This document shows, piece after piece, positions 49,730-60,707 of a stretch of DNA of 64,000 nt (its first letter is position 1; each line of letters starts with the position of its first letter). Origin of the DNA: Trichaptum fuscoviolaceum (lineage: Eukaryota; Basidiomycota; Agaricomycetes; Hymenochaetales; Trichaptaceae); the NCBI GenBank assembly GCA_910574455.1, contig CAJSYZ010000001.1:2959424-3023423 (forward strand), given 5' to 3'. The notes below the pieces were generated by a model, which saw nothing but the letters and a program-made list of their open reading frames with translations, was not told the DNA's origin and did not search any database. Made by a program: the position numbers and the translations under genes.

Positions 49730-51158
49730 ATGACCATCGCACTCGACGGCTTCGGCACCCGCGCCATCCACGTCGGCTCTGACCCCGCCAACGACACCGG
49801 CGCAGTCATCCCGCCCATCTCGCTCTCCACCACGTACGCCCAGCAGGCCGTCGGCGTCCACAAGGGCTACGAGTACACCCGCTCGGGCAACCCCAACCGC
49901 GATGCCCTCGAGGCCCTGCTCGCCAACCTCGAGGCGGGCGGCCACTACGGCTTCGCCTTTTCCTCCGGCTCTGCGACGACTGCGACCGTCCTCCAGGCGC
50001 TCGGCCAGGACGCGCATGTGCTCAGCGTCAACGACGTCTACGGCGGCACGTTCCGCTACATGACAAAGGTCTCCAACCTCCAGACAACCTTCCTCGACCT
50101 CGAGCAGGCCGATGACGACGCCGTGCGCGATGCCATCCGCCCGAACACAAAGGTGAATATGCATACACTCACTCCCGCACCGTCGCTGACCTTCCTTCCA
50201 GCTTATCTGGATCGAGTCGCCGACGAACCCCACCCTCCGTCTTATCTCGCTCAAGCGCATCGTCGCCGTCGCCCGCTCGACGCCCGCGAACCCCCTCGTC
50301 CTCGTCGACAACACCTTCCTCTCGCCCTACTATGCCTCGCCCCTCCTCGACGGCGCCGACATCGTCACCCACTCCCTCACAAAGTACATCAACGGCCACT
50401 CCGACGTCCTCATGGGCTGTCTCGTCCTCCCCGAGCACCATGCCGAGCTGGCCGACCGCCTGCGCTTCCTCCAGAACGCCATCGGCGCCGTCCCCTCCCC
50501 CTTCGACTGCTGGCTCGCCCAGCGCGGCGCAAAGACCCTCCACCTCCGCATGCGCCAGCATGGCCAGAATGCCCTCCGCGTCGCCCAGTACCTCCACTCC
50601 CGCATCGGCAAGGAGGTCAAGGACGTCGTGTACCCGGGCCTCGCCTCCCATCCCCGGAACCAGCTTGCGTATGACTCCTTGAGCCCCCACGCCCGCCAGT
50701 GGGTCGACAGCCTCGGCGAACGTGAAGCGAATGGCGGCTTCCCATACGGCGGCATGGTCTCTTTCCGCATCCTACCCCGCTCCGCCCCCTCGACCCCCAC
50801 GTCGGAAGACTCGGCGCTCTCGGATCTCTCCCTCCCTGCGGACGCGACACACGCGACGGCAGACGCCTTCTTCTCCTCCTTGCGCCTCTTCACGCTGGCA
50901 GAGTCCCTCGGCGGTGTCGAGTCTCTGGCTGAGCTCCCATCCCGCATGACCCATGGCTCCATTCCGCCTGCGGAGCGCGCTACCCTCGGCATCGGCGATG
51001 ACCTGATTCGCCTGAGCTGCGGTGTCGAAGAGGGCGAAGATCTCGTACGCGACATCGAACAGGCACTCGCATTCGCCGTTTACGGTGTAAAGGTCAAGTC
51101 AGCCCATGCTCTCGACCTGCATCTAAACGGTGCAGCAAAAGCGAACGGACACATCTAA
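49730..51158 (+). CDS. CYS3: Cystathionine gamma-lyase
   Basis: A PLP enzyme that cleaves cystathionine to cysteine, 2-oxobutyrate and ammonia in reverse transsulfuration. The exons are 49730-50152 and 50202-51158, totalling 1380 nt and 459 aa. The PLP-binding lysine is K202 in HSLTKYINGHSDV. YEYTRSGNPNRDALE, FSSGSATTATVLQALGQ, NDVYGGTFRY, WIESPTNPTL and VDNTFLSPY follow yeast Cys3 closely, as do RLFTLAESLGGVESL and MTHGSIPP. A roughly 30-residue Ser/Thr/Pro-rich insert after GGMVSFRILPR makes the protein longer than the usual 390-400 aa. Codon use is strongly C-ending, which suggests high expression. It has only one intron. Confidence 0.94.
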
Positions 51159-51345
51159 TTTATTGCATAGACGTGTATTATTCTCACTGTAATCTCACGG
51201 CAGACTCTTGTGATAGATAGAATTCAAACAACGTGATACCCAAACCCAGGTACTATGAAGTACAGCAAACTAGAACAACAGTGGTTTATTATTTCTATCT
51301 TCTTAATCGTCACACTCTCGTTATACAAGCGAAGTTTTACTTGGT

Positions 51346-52319
51346 TTACAATTCTGGAACACAAATAAGAACACAAAAAAAGGACGAACTAGAAAAGGAC
51401 ACTCACTTTGCATAGCAGCAATATCAGTGCTCTGCACATAGTCTTCAAAGCCCTGGATCGTCTCCTGGAGCTCATCGGTGGATACAAGCTCGTCCTCGAC
51501 GACGATATTGATCTGAAGTTTCTTGATACCGAATCCGATCTCCACAAGCTTCGACCCACCCCAGACCAGACCGGGCCAATCAATTGAACGCACGGCCGCT
51601 TCTAGGGCCTTCATATCGGTCTCATCGTCCCAAGGTTTTACATCCATAGTCACGACGGACTACAAATTCGACGTCGTATCGATGAGATGGATCGGATCCA
51701 GAGATGGAAGTTTTTCTTGCACACACCTTCGCTACCGTCTTCGGCTTCCCTGCCTTCTTCTCCTGGTACGCCTTGACGCGCTCAGCCTTGATACGCTCCG
51801 CCTCTGCATCCTCCTCTTCGTCGTCCGAGCCGAAGAGATCAACCTCATCGTCGTCATCCTCAGCGGGTTTCGCTGCCTCCGTGGCGGACTTCACGAACGC
51901 CTCGCCAGCGGTGGATGAGCCAGGGAGCGAGGCGTGCTCGGAGCTCCACGACGCGATATGGGTGTACCACCGCGAAGCATTCGGGTGTTCAGCAGCAGAC
52001 GGAGCCGAGCCGAGCGCCTTGAAGACGTACACATCTGCCTGCGAGGGGGTGTAGCTGGAAACCAAGATGTCAATACAGACGTATCAAGATTACGTCGATC
52101 AAGATGAAGAATAGAAGTCAGTAGCCATGAAAAATTAAATATCGGCATGCTTGTGCAGCGGTGTCTAGTCGCTTCTTGGAAACACGGACCATGGTATGGA
52201 AATCATCATTTGAGGAGATGCACCTCGAGAGACACATCAAAGAGGACAAAAAAAACTCACCCTTCGACGTACGAACGGCTTGCAAGATGAGATTCAAGCT
52301 GAGACAGATCGACAGACAT
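51346..52319 (-). CDS. EFB1: Translation elongation factor 1-beta
   Basis: The guanine nucleotide exchange factor of eEF1A. The exons (minus) are 52261-52319, 51727-52054, 51407-51659 and a terminal coding exon of only 8 nt (51346-51353). The sum of 648 nt gives 215 aa. It begins [35 protein letters not shown], with the GST-like N domain. The acidic linker [20 protein letters not shown] is the usual phosphorylated region. The C-terminal exchange domain reads [36 protein letters not shown] and [13 protein letters not shown], and ends DIAAMQ|KL with Lys-Leu encoded across the last intron. Intron 1 is 206 bp, far longer than its neighbours, and carries a probable C/D snoRNA. Confidence 0.95.
52112..52213 (-). 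ncRNA. snR18: Intronic C/D box snoRNA, snR18/U18 type
   Basis: Inside intron 1 of the EF-1beta gene, on the sense strand. The C box ATGATGA is at 52203-52209 and the D box CTGA at 52118-52121, about 92 nt from C box to D box. Between them, 52179-52190 reads GGTCCGTGTTTC, the exact complement of GAAACACGGACC. That is a universally conserved 25S/28S rRNA segment (overlapping the LR3 primer site) that contains the A649/C650 methylation positions in yeast numbering. Budding yeast snR18 guides these positions and is encoded in the EFB1 intron, so guide and host gene agree. The guide is located after the C box, as for a D'-guide, but no canonical D' box follows it. A clear terminal stem was not seen. 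The exact ends are estimates. Confidence 0.8.
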
Positions 52320-52485
52320 CACGGCGACTAAAGATGAAGATGGGACACGTAGAATACCTCTCAACCATGAAAAAAAAAGTCGCTGCCTTTTGAGCACAAC
52401 TGTTCAGGGCAGGTTTGTTGCCTGCGGTTAAGGGTATGCCTTTCTTCTTTTGGACATTCGTCTATTGTACAGATATTATAAACAT

Positions 52486-55400
52486 CTAGCTCCCAAGCCA
52501 TAGCAGTCTCTTTATTCCGTATTCCATCTTCGACATCACCGTCGTCGTCCGCTGAGCCTCAGCGAGGGTCATAATAGCTTCCTCCCGGACGATGTCCTCT
52601 CGAGGGCCCCCTACATCTTCGACTGCATGCTGAATCGTGCTGACGATCATCTCAACCGCCTCTTTGCAGTTTTTCGCCCACGACAAATCATCAGCAGTCT
52701 CTTCAAAGCTACCCGTAGTACGCCGAGCTCTGGCGGGGTCAATGGGCAATGCTTTAAATGCCGCGAATCCGATCGAATCGACCTTGTCGCCTGCCGCCTC
52801 TGACAAAACCCGCGACAGGACATTGCTTCCTCTCCTTGTCGGCATCCTACTTGATGTTGGGGATTGCGGAGCTTCCGAAACATCGTCCGCGCAGTTTCGC
52901 AGGGAGTAGCTCGTCACTCGTGTGGTTTCTCCCGCAGTCAAATAAGTGATCTTGAACCCAAAATTTTGCAATGGATCTCGGCTCCCTTCTTCAAGCGGGG
53001 ACAGGATATACTCGCCTACAGTCAAATCCTCTTAGAAGAAAGATGAATAAAATAGCGTACTTCACACCTTTGGTCACATGGACGATTTGTCCCAAAGGAA
53101 CCCGGGTATATTTCGCAACCTTTTCCAAAGCGTAATCGTAACTAACAATATATAGCGCCTGGATAGTCTTTGTCCCGTGTAAAGGGATTAGTATATAAGC
53201 CGAAATAGTTTTTCTTCCAAGCACGCACCAGAAGCAACACCTTCTCCTCAAATCTCTCACTCAGCTTCGTGTTCAGCTCGGCTGGGGATAACAAAGTCCA
53301 GCCTGATAGTAATTGCTCGCCCTCCTGCAGAATTCGGGATACAGATGTAGCGATGGCTTCCGCACGTATCTTGTATATCCTGATGCGTTCACGTGGGTCC
53401 GTTGATTCAAGCTTCATGAGAAACTCAGAAAACACTGAGAGTGTCCGATACCCAAGCATGAAATCGATAACTGCTTGAGAAAACCAATCGCTGAAAGTTG
53501 AACTGTACATTCTGGGGTACCTAGTGAGCAACGATGATTGACACGAGAAACACAAAGGATTGTACCGCGCCAATGAGTTCATGCCGTCGTTCAGCATGCC
53601 ACCTAGGTCTCTTTTACCTGTGCGAGTGTAGTCGCCCTGATTCGAGGTACGTGAATCTAAAGTCACGCGAAGTCTTAAGATGCCACACTGACCTTAAGAG
53701 CTGATGTGCCAGCACTTCGTGGTCTGAGTCAAGAATGATCATTCAGATTTCGAAGGACGACTCACTAAGCCCTGCTAATCGCATCACCGTTATTCGCCCA
53801 CACGTCATTGAAAGTAATATCGAGATCAGAGTTGTTGGGCTCCAGTGGGTTCAGAAGTGCAATTGCGCCGAGCTGCTTAGTGAGAACATATCGTCCGAAA
53901 GCAGACTAAAGTATTGGTAAGAAAAATCAGTGCAAGATGAAGAGTGAAAAGATTACCTGCACAACATTTGTTCTGTCCTATACATTCATCGAGTGAGTTC
54001 AGAACATACCTACTGTATACGCAAAATTGGAACGCAGACGCACTAAACAGTCAATGCAGTTCACGCGAAATGCTGCTTTCTGTTCGGACATGAGTGTGCC
54101 TCCAGATATCCAAGTGTAGCTACAGTATTCGATGAATTTGTAGTTAAATAAATCCTTGAACGTCACAGTATAAAGTACGTACCCCTGAGATTCGAATGTT
54201 CTCGACAGTTTTTCGATAAGTTTTGAAATATTCTCGTATCTATATACACAGCTATGGATAGTGAGACCCGAGTAATGAAGCTACGATTTACCTCATTCCT
54301 TTGGTTTCAGCGTGAAAGTCATACTCGCAGAATCTTCCGATAGCAAGATTGCTTAATGCAGAGTCAGAAAGCTCGACAAATATGACGCACCTGATGTCTT
54401 TTGAACTCAGTTCGTTTATGTATTCTCGATATGCATTAGTGAGGCTAGCCTCTTTCCCTGACTTCTCCGCGAGATTGACTATAGTCTAGTGAATCTATCT
54501 TGAGTGGCTAGAAGGGCTCCTGGTTAATGACACGTACTTGAGGGCCATACCGAGGAATTATTTTGGTGAAATGTCTTCTAACCGCATCCAGGTTTTGGTC
54601 GTGCGAGCGATCTGGGCTCAGAAGAGGTGGCGGTTTTAAACTATAACCGGACTGCGTCCAAAACAAAGGGACTGATAACATACGTGTCAAGCAAGCGAAG
54701 AGGAAGCAGAATCAACATGACTTACTAGATCCGCGCAGTTGGATGTAGCTAAAGACATTCGATACGCCCTCTCGCTTGCTTGAGAGTCAAGCACCAGCAA
54801 TAGATTGAACTAAACACAGCTTACCTCAACTCTCACGACTGATTCGGTCTCCACAAAATTCGCAACATTAGCATCGTCATCGACTCCTCGTCTTTGGTAC
54901 CTCAAGCCAGCCCTGTCCCGTGAACGTCTTGAAATAAGGGTGTAGTCGACTATGGCGTTGTCTCCTGTCTCCGTCTCTTCTGGTATGCGGGGAACTGCGA
55001 ACGCAGAGATCTGCCAAAAGCCTTGCATTACCGGCACAACGTAAGAATGTAACTGAGAATGTGAGATTAGATTAATGTAACAGATGGGTCAATAAAATTT
55101 ACTCCAGCTTCAGTTAATGGTTGAAGCATCCATTCATTCCACCAGAACTGCTTCGTGACCCTGCGCCACAAAGGAAGTGTCGGGTGAGCTTCCGCTAAAA
55201 CGTCGATCGGCTCGTCGTCTTGGTTCGGTGAATATGTTGAGGCGGCCTTTTTGGCTTGACTTGTCTCGCGACGCCTGAGGCGCCCAACTTCGTGTTGCTT
55301 GTGTTGAAGAGAGGTTGTCAAGTCTTTTGCCAGAGAATGAATGATACGTTTCCAACTATAATGACAACGCTAACATTCATGGAAACCTACCGAAGTTGTA

Positions 55401-56534
55401 CGCGAAATACATGCTTCCCTTGGTGAATTCTCTGATACAGGTCTTCAAAATTTTTTGGTCTAACGCATTTTGCTTCTCTTCCAATGTCTCCGGCTCCGGC
55501 GAAGACGCGCGCATTATCTCTTGCAGTACATCGGATGGTTCCTCTTCAAGCTCATCGAGCTTGTCCCGGATCGACTCTCGCAAAGCCTCCTCTTCGCCTG
55601 AACCACTGGATTTTTTCTGCGATATTCGAGACCAGAACGAGAGCCGAGACGATATGGTCTTGGCAAGAGGTGTTACTCCATCCGAATCAGAAAGAGGTGT
55701 TGAAGTACCAGATGAGATAGTGGATGTTGGGGACGATGGTCTGAATTCCTGATCTGCACGCGGAGTCATGATTTTAACGTCGTCAGTAGCAGCGAACGTC
55801 ACCTTTGCACCCTGCGTCTTATCCGGCCGATCCTGTTGATGAAAATCAGGTAATTGTCGCGGGATTTCTTTCCCGGAAGAATTCGTTGCAAGATTGCTTT
55901 TCAAGGCGTTATCTGGGTTATACCGAATTGCTATGCCGTTTATCGTCGACAGTGCCTCTGAATATCGCAGGGGAATGGCAACTACTGACTTTATTGCATA
56001 GACGTCATTTCGGGGGTCTAGGACTGAGATGGGAGATGAACGCTCTCATGAGCATCAACGGTGCTTAAAAACCGATCGACCCACATGTTCCGATATCAGT
56101 CTTCGCGGTGATGACAAGGACGTAAGCTCCTTTGCTATCAATTAGGATATGTAGGACAGTCCTGAGTGATAACGCAAACCGGCATTGAGCTGAAGCATTC
56201 CAAGGACACCATATACGATCGCAGCATCATTCCAGTCAAGTTCAGCGTCGTTCGCTATTTCTTCCACAACCACATTTTCACCCCATGGTACTCGAACAAA
56301 GGTATCAGGATTGTCCGAGGTCGCAGGACGGAGTAGTAGCCCAGACTTGGCAGCAAGAATTGATATACGGTAATATGGCGTAGGATGGGGGACAGGAGGG
56401 ACAGTGAATTTCGGTTGCAGACCAACTGGCAGAGCACCATTGACCACAGCTTGTGGCAGGGGAAAGTCAGCAAGTGAGCCCGATCGTCTTTCCGACGCTT
56501 GAGGCCTGAGCGAAGTACGAAATAGTTTTTTCAT
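52486..56534 (-). CDS. SAC-domain phosphoinositide phosphatase (hSac2-like)
   Basis: A phosphoinositide phosphatase acting on membrane PI phosphates. It starts [20 protein letters not shown]. The SAC domain includes [97 protein letters not shown] and [20 protein letters not shown]. The catalytic C-x5-R motif is CIDCLDR, with an intron falling between CIDCL and DRTNVVQ. The post-SAC part ([39 protein letters not shown]) and the C-terminal [13 protein letters not shown] and [20 protein letters not shown] fit the hSac2 module found in INPP5F relatives. More than fifteen exons. It is divergent from the UMP kinase gene (154 bp between starts). Confidence 0.87.
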
Positions 56535-56688
56535 GATTGAGTAGGGTGGAAGAGAAGGAAATGAATAAAATAACTGCGAGAGAGATAATTGAGTATTGTG
56601 TCTTGACGTCACTGCGGATGCCAAATAGAGAAAGGTAGAGGACTGTGTATAACTTCTTTGACAGACTTTACCTCCTTCTCTCGCAAAA

Positions 56689-57642
<954 letters not shown>

Positions 57643-57685
57643 CAAATAGAGTGAGTACATATAGTATCAGTTTCGTGGATGTTTG

Positions 57686-58975
57686 TCACTGGTAAACATG
57701 GAATTCGAATCCTTTCCCACTGTGCAGTTTACAGAGGGCTGTTCCGCCTCTTCTGATGTGGAAAATTGACCCATCGGCGCAAAGAAGATGTGCGGCATCG
57801 TCTGCAGCGCGCTTTCGAAACAAACCAAATCAGAGTGATTACACTAGGAAATGAAGATCGCATACTGGTGTCCATTTCCACCCACCGCATCGGATATACT
57901 CTGCAATAGCCAGCGTATCATACTCGCCATCTCCGCAACCTTCGTCAAAGGTCATGTCAGCGTGTGTTCCTTTGTAAGCTGCAGATAACACCGCAGAAGT
58001 TATTTTCGCATAGCGCTCATGATCGTCAAACAAAGCTCCTTGAGCCATAGGACTTCTTTTTGGTCTCAATGCCACTATTTCCATCGACGCAGCTGTCGGG
58101 GGTATCTTCGACTGTAGAGCGGATATCAAGAACAAAGGCTCTAACCGGTCAACATTAACTGTCGAGGTGAAATACGCAAAGGGGCCTTCCAAATGTACAC
58201 CCTCAGTGTTTCTAGCGTGGTTTGGGATGTCCTCAAAAGTTTGAATCCGGGGGTCGTACTTGGATATTTCCCCACCAGCCATCGGCAGAAGCTGGACATC
58301 GCTTTCGTACCACCGGGTGATGTTGTTCTTGGCGGCAATCTTAAACCGGTCAAGGCTCGGATACTCTTCTCGAAGTTCTTCGGAGCAGTGAAGAATGGAT
58401 GCATGTAGGGCAGTCGATGTGACAATGGCAGAGTATATTGTCTGTGTTGTCAGATCTGTGTTATCCAGTGTTGTTTCAGCAATTGTCAACGGCTTTGAAC
58501 GTCCGGGGTTGGTGACGAAAGCCTGGACAGCCTGGAGTTTGTAAGAAACAGTATCCTCGAACATCGGGAACAAAGATGAATACAAAGCGTTTGCGGTTCC
58601 ATTAGGTACTAGCGCGATCGATAAACGCGTGAGAGGCTGTTTGGGAAAGCCGTCGGTATTGTGTGTCAATAACGCATTAATTATCTCATGCAAAGTCCCA
58701 TCACCGCTGCTGAGGATGATGGATATATGGTCAAAACCCTGTGATTGTGCTCTGTGAATGAAATCGACGACAGCTTTGCAACGCATCAGATGATAGGACT
58801 TTAGGTATACTTCGCAAGATAGCACACCTTGCCCTGCATGGTTGGGGGCATTTGTAACAACTGATTCATCCACTGGTATCGAGTGTTCCGCTAAGAGTGG
58901 CAGGACGTGCTGTTGAACAAATGCATTCCCAGACTTGTTGCCGCATACGGGATTAGAAACGAGAATGAGAGGCAT
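57686..58975 (-). CDS. DAGK-catalytic-domain lipid kinase (sphingosine kinase-like)
   Basis: A lipid kinase of the diacylglycerol/sphingosine kinase superfamily. It starts MPLILVSNPVCGNKSGNAFV at 58973-58975, where SNPVCGNKSG corresponds to the NP..G...G nucleotide-binding loop. SSGDGTLHEIINALL is the GGDGT-type catalytic segment, with Ser in place of the first Gly. LSIALVPNGTANALYSSL corresponds to the P.GT.N motif. The frame remains open to a stop at 57839. A GT..AG intron of 54 bp (57812-57865) instead joins GWKWTP to an exon ending HSGKGFEFHVYQ at 57686, and that product has the C-terminal CADGSIFHIRRGG segment I expect for the family. I prefer the spliced form (411 aa). An ATG at 59020 would add 15 hydrophobic residues. 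The substrate is not predictable. Confidence 0.82.
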
Positions 58976-59100
58976 AATATGCAGGAAAGATACTAGTAAG
59001 AGGTGAGTTACTGGAGACATGGTAGACTATTTGAATTTGAGTTCCCACGCGTATTCAAGCATCGGCTGGCTTGACAGAGGTTCTACATATAATACCTTCA

Positions 59101-60645
59101 ATGCACAATTGCGCAAGCTTGTTGCGACAATTTGTTTCTACCCGAACTTTGGGAAGAGCTTCATTCAGTACTCGTACCATGTCTACTCAAGCACCCACCT
59201 TCCTCGGCTTCCACCTAGCCCTCATCCAGTTGGGTCATATTGGGCCAGATAAAGACCAAAACCTGCAACATGCCAAAGAGATGATTGCCAGGGCCGCTAG
59301 TGGTGACAACGGAAGATACTCGAAGCCCGACATCATCGTCCTTCCAGTAAGCCGTCGATTGTCTTTCTACCAGATGATCTAAATACCGGTAAATGTGCAG
59401 GAGTGTTTCAATTCGCCGTATGGACATGTGCATTTCCCAACATACGCGGAGACAATAAACTTCGAGCCTGGGAAGGAGTATGACATATCCAACAGTGCAA
59501 GCGAGAGTGTGAAGATGCTGTCGAACGCAGCCAAGGAGCACGACGTATGGCTTATTGGCGGTAAGCAATCCCAGAAAGTTCAAGGATTGCATATTTACCT
59601 GCGCCGCTCAGGATCTATTCCTGAACGTGATGCTGTAGATTCTGACAAGCTGTACAATACAACGACTGTGTATTCCCCGAAAGGTTTGCGATGGCAGTCT
59701 AACGTTCACAAATTGCTTATCCAAAACACACGCAGGAAAGCTAATAGCACAACATCGGAAAGTGCATCTCTTTGACATTAATATACCGGGAAAAATAACG
59801 TTCATGGTTTGTGGGCTTGAAAAAATAACGGAGCGTTTTATGTTTGCGATGTTTCTTACCGTTATATGTAGGAAAGTAAGACACTCAAAGGCGGCTCCCA
59901 TCTGACCCACTTTGATACCGGTAACTTTTCTCGCTCTATTGATTTTGAAGATCTTAATCAAACCGGGGCAGAGTTTGCGCGAATCGGTCTTGGTATCTGT
60001 TACGATATTCGTTTTCCTGAGATGGCAATGATTGCAGCGAGGGAAGGTCAGTCTGGCTTTTGCCATGCTTGTGTGCCGAAAAACTCACAATCATCGGTAT
60101 ATGTTGTTGACAGGAGCGCACGTCATGATTTATCCCGGTGCCTTCAATCTTACGACAGGGCCAATGCACTGGGAGCTCTTACAGAGAGCGAGGTCAGCTA
60201 TAAGGAACGCTTACAGAAGACACTTACACTCATAAATTTATAGAGCCATCGACAATCAGGTTTTTGTCTCTATGTGCAGTCCAGCAAGGGATATGACTGC
60301 AGGGTATCATGCAGTAAGTAGACTGCATTATTGGTTTGTCCCTTTACACATCTGATGATATCAGTGGGGGCATTCAATGATTGTGGATCCGATGTAAGTT
60401 AGCGATTAACATGAAATAACTTCGTACTCTGAAAAGCGTACAGGGGACTGGTGGTCGCCGAGACAGAAGACGAGGAAGACATTGTGTTTGCTTTTATAGG
60501 TATGTACAGAGTGCAGGTCGTGGATTGCGTCCTGAAGACTTTTCCTTCAGACCCCGAGATATTCGTCGAGGCTCGCTCAGGAATACCTGTGACAACCCAA
60601 AGGCGCTTTGATGTATACCCAGATGTCAGTGCGCATGCTGCGTAG
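59101..60645 (+). CDS. NIT2: Nit2-like omega-amidase (nitrilase superfamily)
   Basis: A carbon-nitrogen hydrolase that removes ammonia from 2-oxoglutaramate and 2-oxosuccinamate and/or repairs deaminated glutathione. The N-terminal 26 residues ([20 protein letters not shown]...) hold five Arg and no acidic residue, fitting a mitochondrial presequence. Met27 (59179) begins the canonical [19 protein letters not shown]. Catalytic segments are [10 protein letters not shown] with the region of the active-site Glu, [13 protein letters not shown] with the Lys, and [14 protein letters not shown] with the nucleophilic Cys. [20 protein letters not shown] and [13 protein letters not shown] follow, and it ends [13 protein letters not shown]. 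About nine exons. The start lies 125 bp from that of the lipid kinase gene. Confidence 0.92.
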
Positions 60646-60707
60646 GACTGGCAAGGATGGAAATGAACCATCACATATAGAAGAGACTGAAAATATGTAG
60701 TGATAAT

